Shown: piece by piece, positions 18,757 to 27,100 of the stretch
Numbering within the stretch: the stretch's first letter is position 1
How the letters are laid out: each line of letters starts with the position of its first letter
Assembly (NCBI GenBank): GCA_037142515.1
Contig: JBAXAM010000003.1
Span: 21,703 to 85,702 of the forward strand
From: JBAXAM01 sp037142515
Lineage (GTDB): Bacteria; Pseudomonadota; Gammaproteobacteria; UBA9339
Reading direction: 5' to 3'
Length of the DNA: 64,000 nucleotides
The notes under the pieces: model-generated
Seen by the model: only the letters and a program-made list of their open reading frames with translations
Told to the model about the DNA's origin: nothing
Databases searched by the model: none
Made by a program: the position numbers and the translations under genes

Positions 18757-19149
18757 ATGACAACACCAGCACGTGCTCCAGTTAAGAAAAAAATAAAACG
18801 CAATATCGTTGATGCGATTGCGTATATTAGTGCTTCTTTTAATAATACGATCATTGCGCTTACCGATAAGCAGGGGAATGTTTTAGCTTGGTCTTCGGCT
18901 GGTACTTGTGGTTTTAAAGGCTCACGCAAGAGTACTCCGTTTGCTGCCCAGGTTGCTGCCGAAAAAGTAGGTATTATCGCTAAAGAATATGGTGTTAAGA
19001 ATATAGAGCTTTACGTTAAAGGGCCGGGGCCGGGAAGAGATTCAGCGGGTCGTTCGCTTAATGCTTTGGGATTTAAAATCACTAGCGTCACTGACAAAAC
19101 TCCTCTGCCGCATAACGGCTGCAGGCCTAGAAAAAAGAGAAGAGTATAA
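18757..19149 (+). CDS. rpsK: 30S ribosomal protein S11
   Basis: Platform protein, 130 aa; core ASFNNTIIALTDKQGN and C-terminal DKTPLPHNGCRPRKKRRV are typical. Confidence 0.97.
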   Translation: MTTPARAPVKKKIKRNIVDAIAYISASFNNTIIALTDKQGNVLAWSSAGTCGFKGSRKSTPFAAQVAAEKVGIIAKEYGVKNIELYVKGPGPGRDSAGRSLNALGFKITSVTDKTPLPHNGCRPRKKRRV

Positions 19150-19166
19150 CTTTGAGGGTTGCTTAG

Positions 19167-19790
19167 ATGGCAAAATATATCGGTCCAAAATGTCGCTTAT
19201 CGCGTCGTGAAGGTGTTGATTTACTGCTCAAAAGTAGAGCGCGTTCTTTAGAATCAAAATGTAAGGCTGATACTCCTCCCGGACAGTTTGGTGATAAGGT
19301 TGGTAAAAAAGCGACGGATTACAGTGTGCAGCTGCGTATGAAGCAGTTGGTCAAACGCTACTATGGAATTTTAGAAAAGCAGTTTCATAATTACTACAAG
19401 CGTGCTGATAGTCGCAAAGGATCAACTGGTAAAAATTTGATTCACTTACTCGAATCAAGGCTAGACAATGTGGTATATCGTTTAGGATTTGCTGCAACAC
19501 GCGCTGAGGCACGGCAGTTGGTAAGCCACAAAGCGGTAGCGGTTAATGGTAAGACTGTTAATATTCCATCGTATTTAGTTGGTGTTAATGATGAGATTTC
19601 AATTAAAGAAAAGAATAAAAAACAAGGCCGTATTACTTCATCCCTAGAACTTGCTGAAAAAGGCACAACTTCTGAGTGGTTAATTGTAGATGCTAGCAAA
19701 ATGACCGGTGTTTTTAAGCGTTTTCCAGATGTTAATGAATTCCCACCTGAATTTCAGGTTCACTTGGTGGTTGAGCTTTACTCAAAATAA
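19167..19790 (+). CDS. rpsD: 30S ribosomal protein S4
   Basis: Primary assembly protein, 207 aa, MAKYIGPKCRLSRREG start and an S4 RNA-binding domain (LESRLDNVVYRLGFA...SHKAVAVNGK, about residues 96-132). In E. coli it represses the alpha operon by binding an mRNA pseudoknot before rpsM; I could not verify such a fold here. Confidence 0.97.
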   Translation: MAKYIGPKCRLSRREGVDLLLKSRARSLESKCKADTPPGQFGDKVGKKATDYSVQLRMKQLVKRYYGILEKQFHNYYKRADSRKGSTGKNLIHLLESRLDNVVYRLGFAATRAEARQLVSHKAVAVNGKTVNIPSYLVGVNDEISIKEKNKKQGRITSSLELAEKGTTSEWLIVDASKMTGVFKRFPDVNEFPPEFQVHLVVELYSK

Positions 19791-19800
19791 AGAGGCTAGA

Positions 19801-20829
19801 ATGCAGGATATTTATCGTAGTTTTTTAACGCCACGCGTTATTCAAGTTAAAAAAATTAGCTCGACTAGTGCCGAGATTGTGCTCGAACCTTTTGAGCGTG
19901 GTTTTGGGCATACGTTAGGCAATGCTTTGCGGCGTATTTTGTTGTCTTCGATGGAAGGAGCAGCAGTAACGGCGGTGCAAATTGACAATGTATTACATGA
20001 GTATAGCACTATCGAAGGAGTGCGTGAGGATGTGGTTGACATTGTGCTAAATTTAAAAGGCGTTCGTTTTAAAATGTATGGGCGTCGTAAAATAGTGCTA
20101 GAATTGAATAAAGATACTCCTGGACCAGTAACGGCACAAGATATCAAACTTGAACATGATGTTGAAATTGTAAATCCAGAGCATGTGATTGCACATATTT
20201 CTGGGGGTGGTAAGCTTGGTATGCGTATTACGGTAGCTTTGGGTCGTGGTTACCAGCCATCAAATGTGCATACTCAAGATGAAGAAAAGAGTCGTGCGGT
20301 TGGCAAGATATTAATTGATGCTTCTTTCAGTCCTGTATTAAGAGTTGCGTATCATGTTGAAAATGCCCGTGTTGAAAAGCGTACTGACCTTGACAAATTA
20401 GTCATCGATTTGGAAACTAATGGTACTTTGGATCCAGAAGAAGCGATCCGTATTGGTGCTACGATTTTGCAACATCAACTTGAAGCATTTGTTGAATTGC
20501 GCAAGCCTGAAGAGCCAAAGGTTGAAGAAAAAAATGATGAAATAAATCCGTTATTAATGCGTCCAGTTGATGATTTGGAGTTAACAGTACGTTCTGCCAA
20601 TTGTCTCAAAGGTGAAAATATTTTCTTCATTGGAGATTTAGTGCAGCGTGATGAAAACAGTTTGCTTAGAACGCCCAATTTAGGCAAAAAATCACTAAAC
20701 GAAATTAAGACTATCTTAGCCACGCGAAGTTTGTCGCTAGGAATGAAAATAGAAGGTTGGCCGCCTCCTGGTTTAGAAGCTCCTGTGGTTGAACCTGATT
20801 ATGATGCTGAAAATAAAAATATAAAATAA
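19801..20829 (+). CDS. rpoA: RNA polymerase subunit alpha
   Basis: 342-aa subunit that nucleates RNA polymerase assembly. The start is at MQDIYRSFLTP, 10 bases after the rpsD stop; the frame stays open upstream only because it crosses rpsD. The N-terminal dimerisation domain (EPFERGFGHTLGNALRRILLSSMEGAAV) and the C-terminal DNA-binding domain (SANCLKGENIFFIGDLVQ, LGKKSLNEI) are complete. Confidence 0.97.
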   Translation: MQDIYRSFLTPRVIQVKKISSTSAEIVLEPFERGFGHTLGNALRRILLSSMEGAAVTAVQIDNVLHEYSTIEGVREDVVDIVLNLKGVRFKMYGRRKIVLELNKDTPGPVTAQDIKLEHDVEIVNPEHVIAHISGGGKLGMRITVALGRGYQPSNVHTQDEEKSRAVGKILIDASFSPVLRVAYHVENARVEKRTDLDKLVIDLETNGTLDPEEAIRIGATILQHQLEAFVELRKPEEPKVEEKNDEINPLLMRPVDDLELTVRSANCLKGENIFFIGDLVQRDENSLLRTPNLGKKSLNEIKTILATRSLSLGMKIEGWPPPGLEAPVVEPDYDAENKNIK

Positions 20830-20846
20830 AAAAGTGGTAGGAAATT

Positions 20847-21227
20847 ATGCGCCATCGTAATAGCGGTAGAAATTTAAGTCGTACCAGTAGCCATAGAAAA
20901 GCTATGTTTTGTAATATGGTTGCTTCGTTGTTTAAACATGAAGTAATTAAAACCACTTTAGCTAAGGCTAAGGAGCTTCGTTGCGTGGCTGAGCCATTGA
21001 TTACTTTGGCGAAAAAAGATTCAGTGGCTCATCGTCGTTTAGCTTTCTCTCGCTTGCGAGATGATGTTGCTGTTGGTCGATTATTTACTTCTTTGGGCCC
21101 ACGCTACAAGGCGCGTCCTGGTGGCTATTTGCGTATTATTAAATGTGATGTTCGTACTGGAGATAAGGCACCAATGGCAATTGTTGAATTGCTTGATCGT
21201 AAGCCAGAATCCGAAGAGAACGAATAA
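20847..21227 (+). CDS. rplQ: 50S ribosomal protein L17
   Basis: Large-subunit protein at the tunnel exit, 126 aa: MRHRNSGRNLSRTSSHRKAM and the TTLAKAKELR motif. Last gene of the ribosomal block. Confidence 0.97.
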   Translation: MRHRNSGRNLSRTSSHRKAMFCNMVASLFKHEVIKTTLAKAKELRCVAEPLITLAKKDSVAHRRLAFSRLRDDVAVGRLFTSLGPRYKARPGGYLRIIKCDVRTGDKAPMAIVELLDRKPESEENE

Positions 21228-21250
21228 GAGTTGTTGTAAAATAAAACAAA

Positions 21251-21277
21251 AATCCCCAGAAAGCTGGGGATTTTTTT
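21251..21277. terminator. bidirectional terminator of rplQ and ssb
   Basis: A perfect 9-bp stem (AATCCCCAG / CTGGGGATT) with a 4-base AAAG loop is followed by a T run on the + strand. On the other strand the same hairpin, preceded by the A run, gives TTTTTG, so it can also end convergent ssb transcription. Confidence 0.85.
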
Positions 21278-21278
21278 A

Positions 21279-21752
21279 TCAGAATGGAATGTCGTCATCG
21301 ATCGGCGCATGCGACGTTGCTGTGCTAACACTTTCTAAGTGGCCATTTGTAGGAATTTCTACAGAATCATGAATTGGTGGAGCAGTCTTTTCTCTGCTAC
21401 TACCACCAGCGCCAGAGCGGCTATCAAGCATATGCATTTCGTTTGCAATAATTTCAGTGGTATAACGATCCATGCCAGTTTTATCCTGCCACTTACGAGT
21501 GCGTAATGAGCCCTCAACGTATATTTTTGAGCCTTTGTGTAGGTATTCACCAACAATTTCAGCCAAACGATTAAAAAAGACTACTCGGTGCCACTCAGTT
21601 CTGTCCTGTAATTCACCAGATTGCTTATCTCTCCATGTTTCACTAGTTGCTAATGAGATAGTAGCAACTGCATTGCCATTTGGGGTATATCTAACTTCTG
21701 GATCGTTGCCAAGATTGCCAATTAAAATTACTTTATTCACTCCTCGAGCCAT
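21279..21752 (-). CDS. ssb: single-stranded DNA-binding protein
   Basis: 157-aa OB-fold protein that coats single-stranded DNA in replication and repair. The start is at MARGVNKVILIGNLG, preceded on its strand by GGAG; the frame is open further upstream but the extra residues are not conserved. The linker is rich in G/S/P and the acidic tip DDDIPF, which recruits partner proteins, is intact. Convergent with rplQ. Confidence 0.96.
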   Translation of the reverse strand: MARGVNKVILIGNLGNDPEVRYTPNGNAVATISLATSETWRDKQSGELQDRTEWHRVVFFNRLAEIVGEYLHKGSKIYVEGSLRTRKWQDKTGMDRYTTEIIANEMHMLDSRSGAGGSSREKTAPPIHDSVEIPTNGHLESVSTATSHAPIDDDIPF

Positions 21753-21844
21753 GTTTTTTTCTCCAATTAAGGTGTTATAAGTGTACAAAATCTGATACAT
21801 TCTACCCACTATTTATTGTTTTTGCATCCCCTTTGTTTTTAAAA

Positions 21845-21923
<79 letters not shown>

Positions 21924-21945
21924 AATTGAGGTTACAATTGGTACT

Positions 21946-22740
21946 ATGTTTGCTATGTTAAAAAATAAGTTAAAAATTTTTAGAGTGATGCTGCTGGCTG
22001 TTTTTATTTTCGGTGTGACTGGCTGTGCTATTAGTAAAGGACCTGTCGATCCGCAGGACCCTTATGAGCATTTTAATCGCAATGTTTTTGCTTTTAATCT
22101 GGCTCTTGATCGTGCATTGCTTAGACCTGTAGCAAAAGCTTATGATTTCGTATTACCTTGGCCGGTAAAAAAAGGTGTACATAATTTTTTTGATAACGTT
22201 GGTGATATTACTTCAGCCGCAAATGAAATTTTACAGTTAGATTTTCCTCAAGCTATAGCAGATATTGCTCGCGTGGTTATTAATACGATATTTGGTATTG
22301 GTGGTTTATTTGATGTGGCTACTCGATTGGGTGTGGAAAGAGATGTTGAAGATTTTGGTTTAACTCTTGCGCATTGGGGATCTAGAGATACGCCATATAT
22401 AGTGCTGCCTTTTTTCGGTCCAGCTACAGTGAGAGATGCTGTTGCGCTGCCCGTTAATTACTTTTTGCTGAGTCCTTGGGGATATGTTAACTCTCAAGAA
22501 GTGCAGTATATTACAGCCGGATTATATTTCGTCCAGCGTCGTTCAGAGTTGTTGATAGGTGACAAAGTAGTTGGGCAGGCATTTGACCCATATGTGTTTG
22601 TGCGCGATGCGTATTTACAGCGCCGAGAGTTTTTAATCAATGAAAATGATGCACGCCGTGTTGAGCGCTATGTTGCTGAAGATGGTACCAAGCATCGAAA
22701 AACTCAAACCATACGACCCGAGAGTCATATTGTATATTAG
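21946..22740 (+). CDS. mlaA: MlaA (VacJ) outer-membrane lipoprotein
   Basis: Outer-membrane component of the Mla phospholipid retrograde transport system, which keeps phospholipids out of the outer leaflet. A lipoprotein signal with lipobox VTGC is visible, then the MlaA domain (DPYEHFNRNVFAFN, FFDNVGD, GIGGLFDVA, RDTPYIVLPFFGP). About 264 aa from the chosen ATG at 21946; an ATG at 21955 would also leave a full signal peptide. It starts 24 bases after the tRNA gene. Partner mla genes are not in the window. Confidence 0.92.
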   Translation: MFAMLKNKLKIFRVMLLAVFIFGVTGCAISKGPVDPQDPYEHFNRNVFAFNLALDRALLRPVAKAYDFVLPWPVKKGVHNFFDNVGDITSAANEILQLDFPQAIADIARVVINTIFGIGGLFDVATRLGVERDVEDFGLTLAHWGSRDTPYIVLPFFGPATVRDAVALPVNYFLLSPWGYVNSQEVQYITAGLYFVQRRSELLIGDKVVGQAFDPYVFVRDAYLQRREFLINENDARRVERYVAEDGTKHRKTQTIRPESHIVY

Positions 22741-22747
22741 GTGGATA

Positions 22748-23197
22748 CTATCGTAGCTTTGCCAGTCTTTGTTTTTGTCTTTCCCAATCGCGACTTTTTA
22801 TAGATGCACGTTTGTCGTATTGTTTTTTGCCGCGTGCCAATGCGATATCAATTTTAACTTTATTTTTCTTCCAGTGTAAATTAAGCGGGATAATTGTATA
22901 TCCCTTGCGAGCGATCGCGCCAACTAATTTATTGAGTTCTTTTTTGTGGAGCAATAATTTGCGCGTTCGGTCGGCAACCGCGTGGACATGTGTTGAGGCG
23001 GTTGGTAGTGGCGCAAAATGAGAATTTAGTAAAAACGCCTCTCCATTTTTGAGGATTACGTGGCTTTCGCTAAGCTGCGCTTTGCCAGCACGTAGGCTTT
23101 TTATTTCCCAACCGGTAAGAGCTAACCCAGCTTCTAGTGTTTGTTCGATACTATAATCATGGCGTGCTTTACGGTTGTCGGTAATTAAGCTTGTCAT
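22748..23197 (-). CDS. smpB: SsrA-binding protein SmpB
   Basis: 149-aa protein that carries tmRNA to stalled ribosomes for trans-translation. Conserved GWEIKSLRAGKAQLSESHV, TRKLLLHKKEL and GKKQYDKRASIKSRDW. Its start lies 29 bases inside the 3' end of bamE on the same strand, so the two are probably translated in a coupled way. Confidence 0.96.
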   Translation of the reverse strand: MTSLITDNRKARHDYSIEQTLEAGLALTGWEIKSLRAGKAQLSESHVILKNGEAFLLNSHFAPLPTASTHVHAVADRTRKLLLHKKELNKLVGAIARKGYTIIPLNLHWKKNKVKIDIALARGKKQYDKRASIKSRDWERQKQRLAKLR

Positions 23198-23480
23198 TTT
23201 TAAACTCGAGTATTAGCTTTTTCTTTTCTATTTTTCCGCCATTGATTTGGTTTGTATAGACGTAGGTCCAGGTGTCGGTGTTAAACATATCAGTGAGCAA
23301 TGGTGCTCCCAAAATGGAAGCCACTTCACTCTTGCTCAATCCAGTGTGTAGCTTAACCACCGTATGTTGATCAATGATGTTGCCCTGTTGTACATCTACA
23401 CGATAAGGGCGTAGTCTGCTGCACCCGTCTAATAAAAGCAATAAAGACATGGTTACGAATATCAATAAAATTTTACGCAT
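23169..23480 (-). CDS. bamE: outer membrane assembly lipoprotein BamE
   Basis: 103-aa lipoprotein of the beta-barrel assembly (BAM) complex. Signal peptide with lipobox LDGC at residues 17-20, then the SmpA/OmlA domain: QGNIIDQ, LHTGLSKSEVASILGAP, DTWTYVY. It overlaps smpB by 29 bases. Confidence 0.92.
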   Translation of the reverse strand: MRKILLIFVTMSLLLLLDGCSRLRPYRVDVQQGNIIDQHTVVKLHTGLSKSEVASILGAPLLTDMFNTDTWTYVYTNQINGGKIEKKKLILEFKNDKLNYRQP

Positions 23481-23544
23481 GGTAATGCCGCTCCGCTATT
23501 TTTGTTATATGATTCGACCCATATGATATGCCAACTATGGTTTT

Positions 23545-23573
23545 TTGTAAATTCAGTTATAATTTGGTACAAT
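23545..23573 (+). promoter_or_regulatory. candidate promoter for the 184-aa gene
   Basis: TTGTAA (23545-23550) and TACAAT (23568-23573) with a 17-base spacer. Transcription would begin about base 23580, at the ATG at 23581, implying a leaderless mRNA. An overlapping TATAAT at 23558-23563 is an alternative -10 but has a poor -35. Confidence 0.5.
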
Positions 23574-23580
23574 TTGCTAT

Positions 23581-24135
23581 ATGGTAGAGGAAACCTCAGC
23601 TTTTAATATTTGGAGTGAGCGCGATCTTGGTGTTGATACGACCACGGACCAAGATTTTGACACGGTATCAGAAGCTGATGTTAAGTATTGCTGTAACTCC
23701 TTTTATCCCTTTATACAGCTTGTTAATGCGGATGCAGTATTTGGTGAAGAACAGCCGCTAACTTTTGTTAAAGCGTCAACCGGTTGGATGCTTCACGATT
23801 ACGGTGAGGCTATTAGTGCTTCCTCTCCTTATTCAGCAGAACAACAAAAAACCGCAAATAGCGTTCTTGACCAAGCAAAAACCGTTGAAGAAATCGGAAA
23901 GCTCATTGCTGCAAAAAACTGGGTTTCAGTTGAGGTAATTGCGGGTTCGCCAATGATGAAGCGCTTTGTTTGGATAGAGGCAAAAAGATCCAAATTTGAT
24001 TTGATTGGATATGAGCCAAATGCCAGCGATGAAAAATGCTACGATCGTTTAGCCAAGCGTGCTAAGGATATGGGGCTAGTTTGGGAGCATCCTATAAAAG
24101 TCCAGCCACAATCTAGTATAACCACAGCGACATAA
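23581..24135 (+). CDS. uncharacterised 184-aa protein, first gene of accessory pair
   Basis: I do not recognise this family. It is soluble, without signal peptide or membrane segment, with a moderately acidic N-terminus (VEETSAFNIWSERDLGVD) and a C-terminal part containing KNWVSVEVIAGSPMMKRFVWIEAKR and NASDEKCYDRLAKRAKDMGLVWEHP. The latter resembles a compact alpha/beta unit but no known motif. There is no Shine-Dalgarno before the ATG and a promoter ends about 7 bases before it. It precedes the 1,720-aa gene by 41 bases on the same strand, so a functional link is plausible but inferred. Confidence 0.75.
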   Translation: MVEETSAFNIWSERDLGVDTTTDQDFDTVSEADVKYCCNSFYPFIQLVNADAVFGEEQPLTFVKASTGWMLHDYGEAISASSPYSAEQQKTANSVLDQAKTVEEIGKLIAAKNWVSVEVIAGSPMMKRFVWIEAKRSKFDLIGYEPNASDEKCYDRLAKRAKDMGLVWEHPIKVQPQSSITTAT

Positions 24136-24176
24136 AAGACATGTTTTTTTGTGAAATTTGAGGGATAGGAAACTTT

Positions 24177-27100
24177 ATGGAACAAGATACGGCAAAAAAA
24201 GCAGATGAGCAAATAACGCCGATACAAGTCGGTATGTCGCCGCCCGAGTCTAAAAAAGGTCAAAAACCACCATCTATACTTACCATTGACAAGGCTTATA
24301 ATATATTGCTGAGTTCCAGATATCCAGTTAGTGACAATAGTGCAATTGATGAGAATGATGTTGATGAGAAGCGTGTCTCGACAGGGAAAATTAATTGCAT
24401 GATGGAAACGTTGCGGTGTAAGCCTTATCCTAATTGTGAAGCAGTTAAAAAGTGTCCTCTTGATAAATTAGAAAAGGATAAAGAACGCCTTTTGAGGGAA
24501 AGGCTTGATTACGTAGTAAATATGAGTAGCGGTATGTTGTTTCAGGCTATTCCTGAAATAGATTATGGGAAGTCGGATGACGCAAGTAAAAAGATTAAAG
24601 AGAGTATTGAAAAAGGCATACCAACTTTCGAGATTTTTTTAAAAGAAGCAGGAATAGATATTAACGAAGATGGTAAATATGCAAATGCTAAAAAACAGCT
24701 TGAAGAATTCCATAAAAAATATGATGAAATGCGTGAAAATCTAATCGAACGGAATGTTAAGTTGTACCTTAATGGTGCAACTAGAGGAGCCGTGATAGAA
24801 GAAGAGGAGGTTTTAGCGGAGAAAATTGCCGTTGAAGGGGAAAGAAAATATAGAGAAAGATTCGAGGCAATGGGAGACGAAAAAGATTTAAGAGAGTTAC
24901 AAAATATGCATAAAGGCATGGATGATGCCACTTTTATGGGTCAATTGGCTAAGTTTAATCCGAAGACATCGTCATACAGAACTATTGATGACCTGTTAGA
25001 GGGCGAAACACAAAAAGTCCCTAATTCTAATGGATTGTATGTTAGGTGTGGCAGTGATGGTGAAAAAATTTTTATCCTTAAAGAGCCTAATAGGGAAAAT
25101 ACCCTGAAGGTTATTGAAGCAAAAAAAAATAAAGAACAAATTAATTGGACTGGTGTTTCTGAAACTGACTATGCTAGACAAAGTGAAATACTGACGCTGT
25201 GCTTAGCAGCGGGGAAAAAATGTACTATTAATGGAAAAAAACTTCCATTATCAGAAACAATGCCATCAGGAGAGCCAGAAAACTATACTCAGTGGGTTAA
25301 AAATATTATTGAGTTATATGGGTCGGATGAGAAAAAGCGTGCTGAGCTTTTGAAACAGTTGGGTCGTGTTCTCGACGAGAAAGGACCTGATGAAAAAGAA
25401 AAATTTTTGTTTCATCTGAGCGAGAACGGTTCAGTGGAAGAGCGCAAGGTGGCTGAGGAAGCTATGAGAGGAACTGGGGTTATAGTTCGAAATAGAATTG
25501 TTGATGAAAGTCATTGGTATGATAATACTGCTCCGGGAAAGGAAAAGAAAACGAGAACGTATAGATACGACGAAGAAACGCCGTGTTTAAAAGATGTTGT
25601 TGTTAAAAAATTAGAAGCGGCTGAAAAAAAATTACTTGAAGCAATGGGAACAGAACCAAGAGATGAACCGTATATAGCTCAATGTAAGGCCGAAGTTGAT
25701 AATCGTAGTAAAGCTCTTATGAAGCTCATTGAAAGCAATACGGAAGAAGAGAACGTTAAAGCGAGATCAATACTGGGGTTTAACGAGAGGTATATTGATC
25801 GGTTAGACGATATTGCAAAAAAAATAGCAAAAGCAGAAGAGCGGCAAGGCACGATGGTGAAAAAAGCGGAAGAGGAGAAGGCCGGTGCATTAGAAAAAGT
25901 AAGAAGATTGTCGTTGCCAGAAGAAAAAAGAAATCTAATTGAGTATATTGAAAAGCTAGAAAAATTAGAAGAGCTAGAAAAACTAGAAAACCCGGACAAA
26001 GCAGATGAAATTAAAAAGTTGAAAGAGGAGATGGCTAAGTTAGAAAATGTTGTAGTGGAAGGAAAAAATACTGTGAATGGTTTGAAAGTATTAAATGAAG
26101 AAATTTATAAGTGCGCAGACGATTTGAAAGGCTTAGAAAAGGATAATAAGGAGTTATCAAAAAAACTAGAAGCACCCGACAAAGCAGATAAAGAAAAGGT
26201 AAATAATTTTTTAGAAAAGCTAAAAGAACGAGACAAGGCGAGAAAAAGCGACGAACCTGATGAAGAAAAAATAAAGGAACTGAAAGGGGCGCTTGGCGTC
26301 TTACAAGAGAGTTTAGGAAAAGATGTGGATTCTTTACTAGAGGTAGATTCGGAAATTGCGACGAAGCGTAAAGATTTGAAAAGAAGTAAAAAATATAAAA
26401 GCGAGTTGTTGGTAACTGCAAAAAAAATGCTTGAGAAAAAAGTAGATGTAGATGATGCTCCGGTGCTGTCGTTAAAAGAATATCTTAAAAAACGAAAAGA
26501 AGCGGCAGATGCTACTGATATTTTAGAAAAAACGAGATTGGAAAATGAGCTGAAAGTAGCGAAAGACAAAGTTGTTGATGGTGAAAAAAAAGATGTAAAT
26601 GATTTAGTAGAAAAAGATGAGGCCGTTGAAAAAGCAGTTAAGGATGTGGCAGAAAAGAAAAAAGCTCAAGATGGAGCATTAAAAGAAGTAAAAACGCTTA
26701 GTAATACAGTCTCAGTAAATGAAAAACCATTGTTAGATAGTTATATTAAAAGCCACGAAGAATTGGAAAAAGAAAATAAAAAAGGTGATAAGTGCGATAA
26801 GGCTGTAGTAAAAAAACTGGAAGAAAATCTGGCGTTAGCGGAAACAGGACTTCAAAGCAAGGAGTCTCAGCTAGCTTTAACAAATTTAAAAAAACACGAT
26901 CAAGAACTTAAGACGGCAAATGATAGCAAGAAAGAAGCAGAAGCGGAGCGCGATGAGTCCCTAAAAAAAGTAACAGAGCCGGTAATACAGATGCAGTTAA
27001 GGGGGTATCTTAAAAAACGAAAAGAGCTAGAAGGTGAAAATAAAAAAGGCGGTAAGCGTGATAACAAGAAAGTTGAAGAACTAAAAAATGAGATGGCTGC

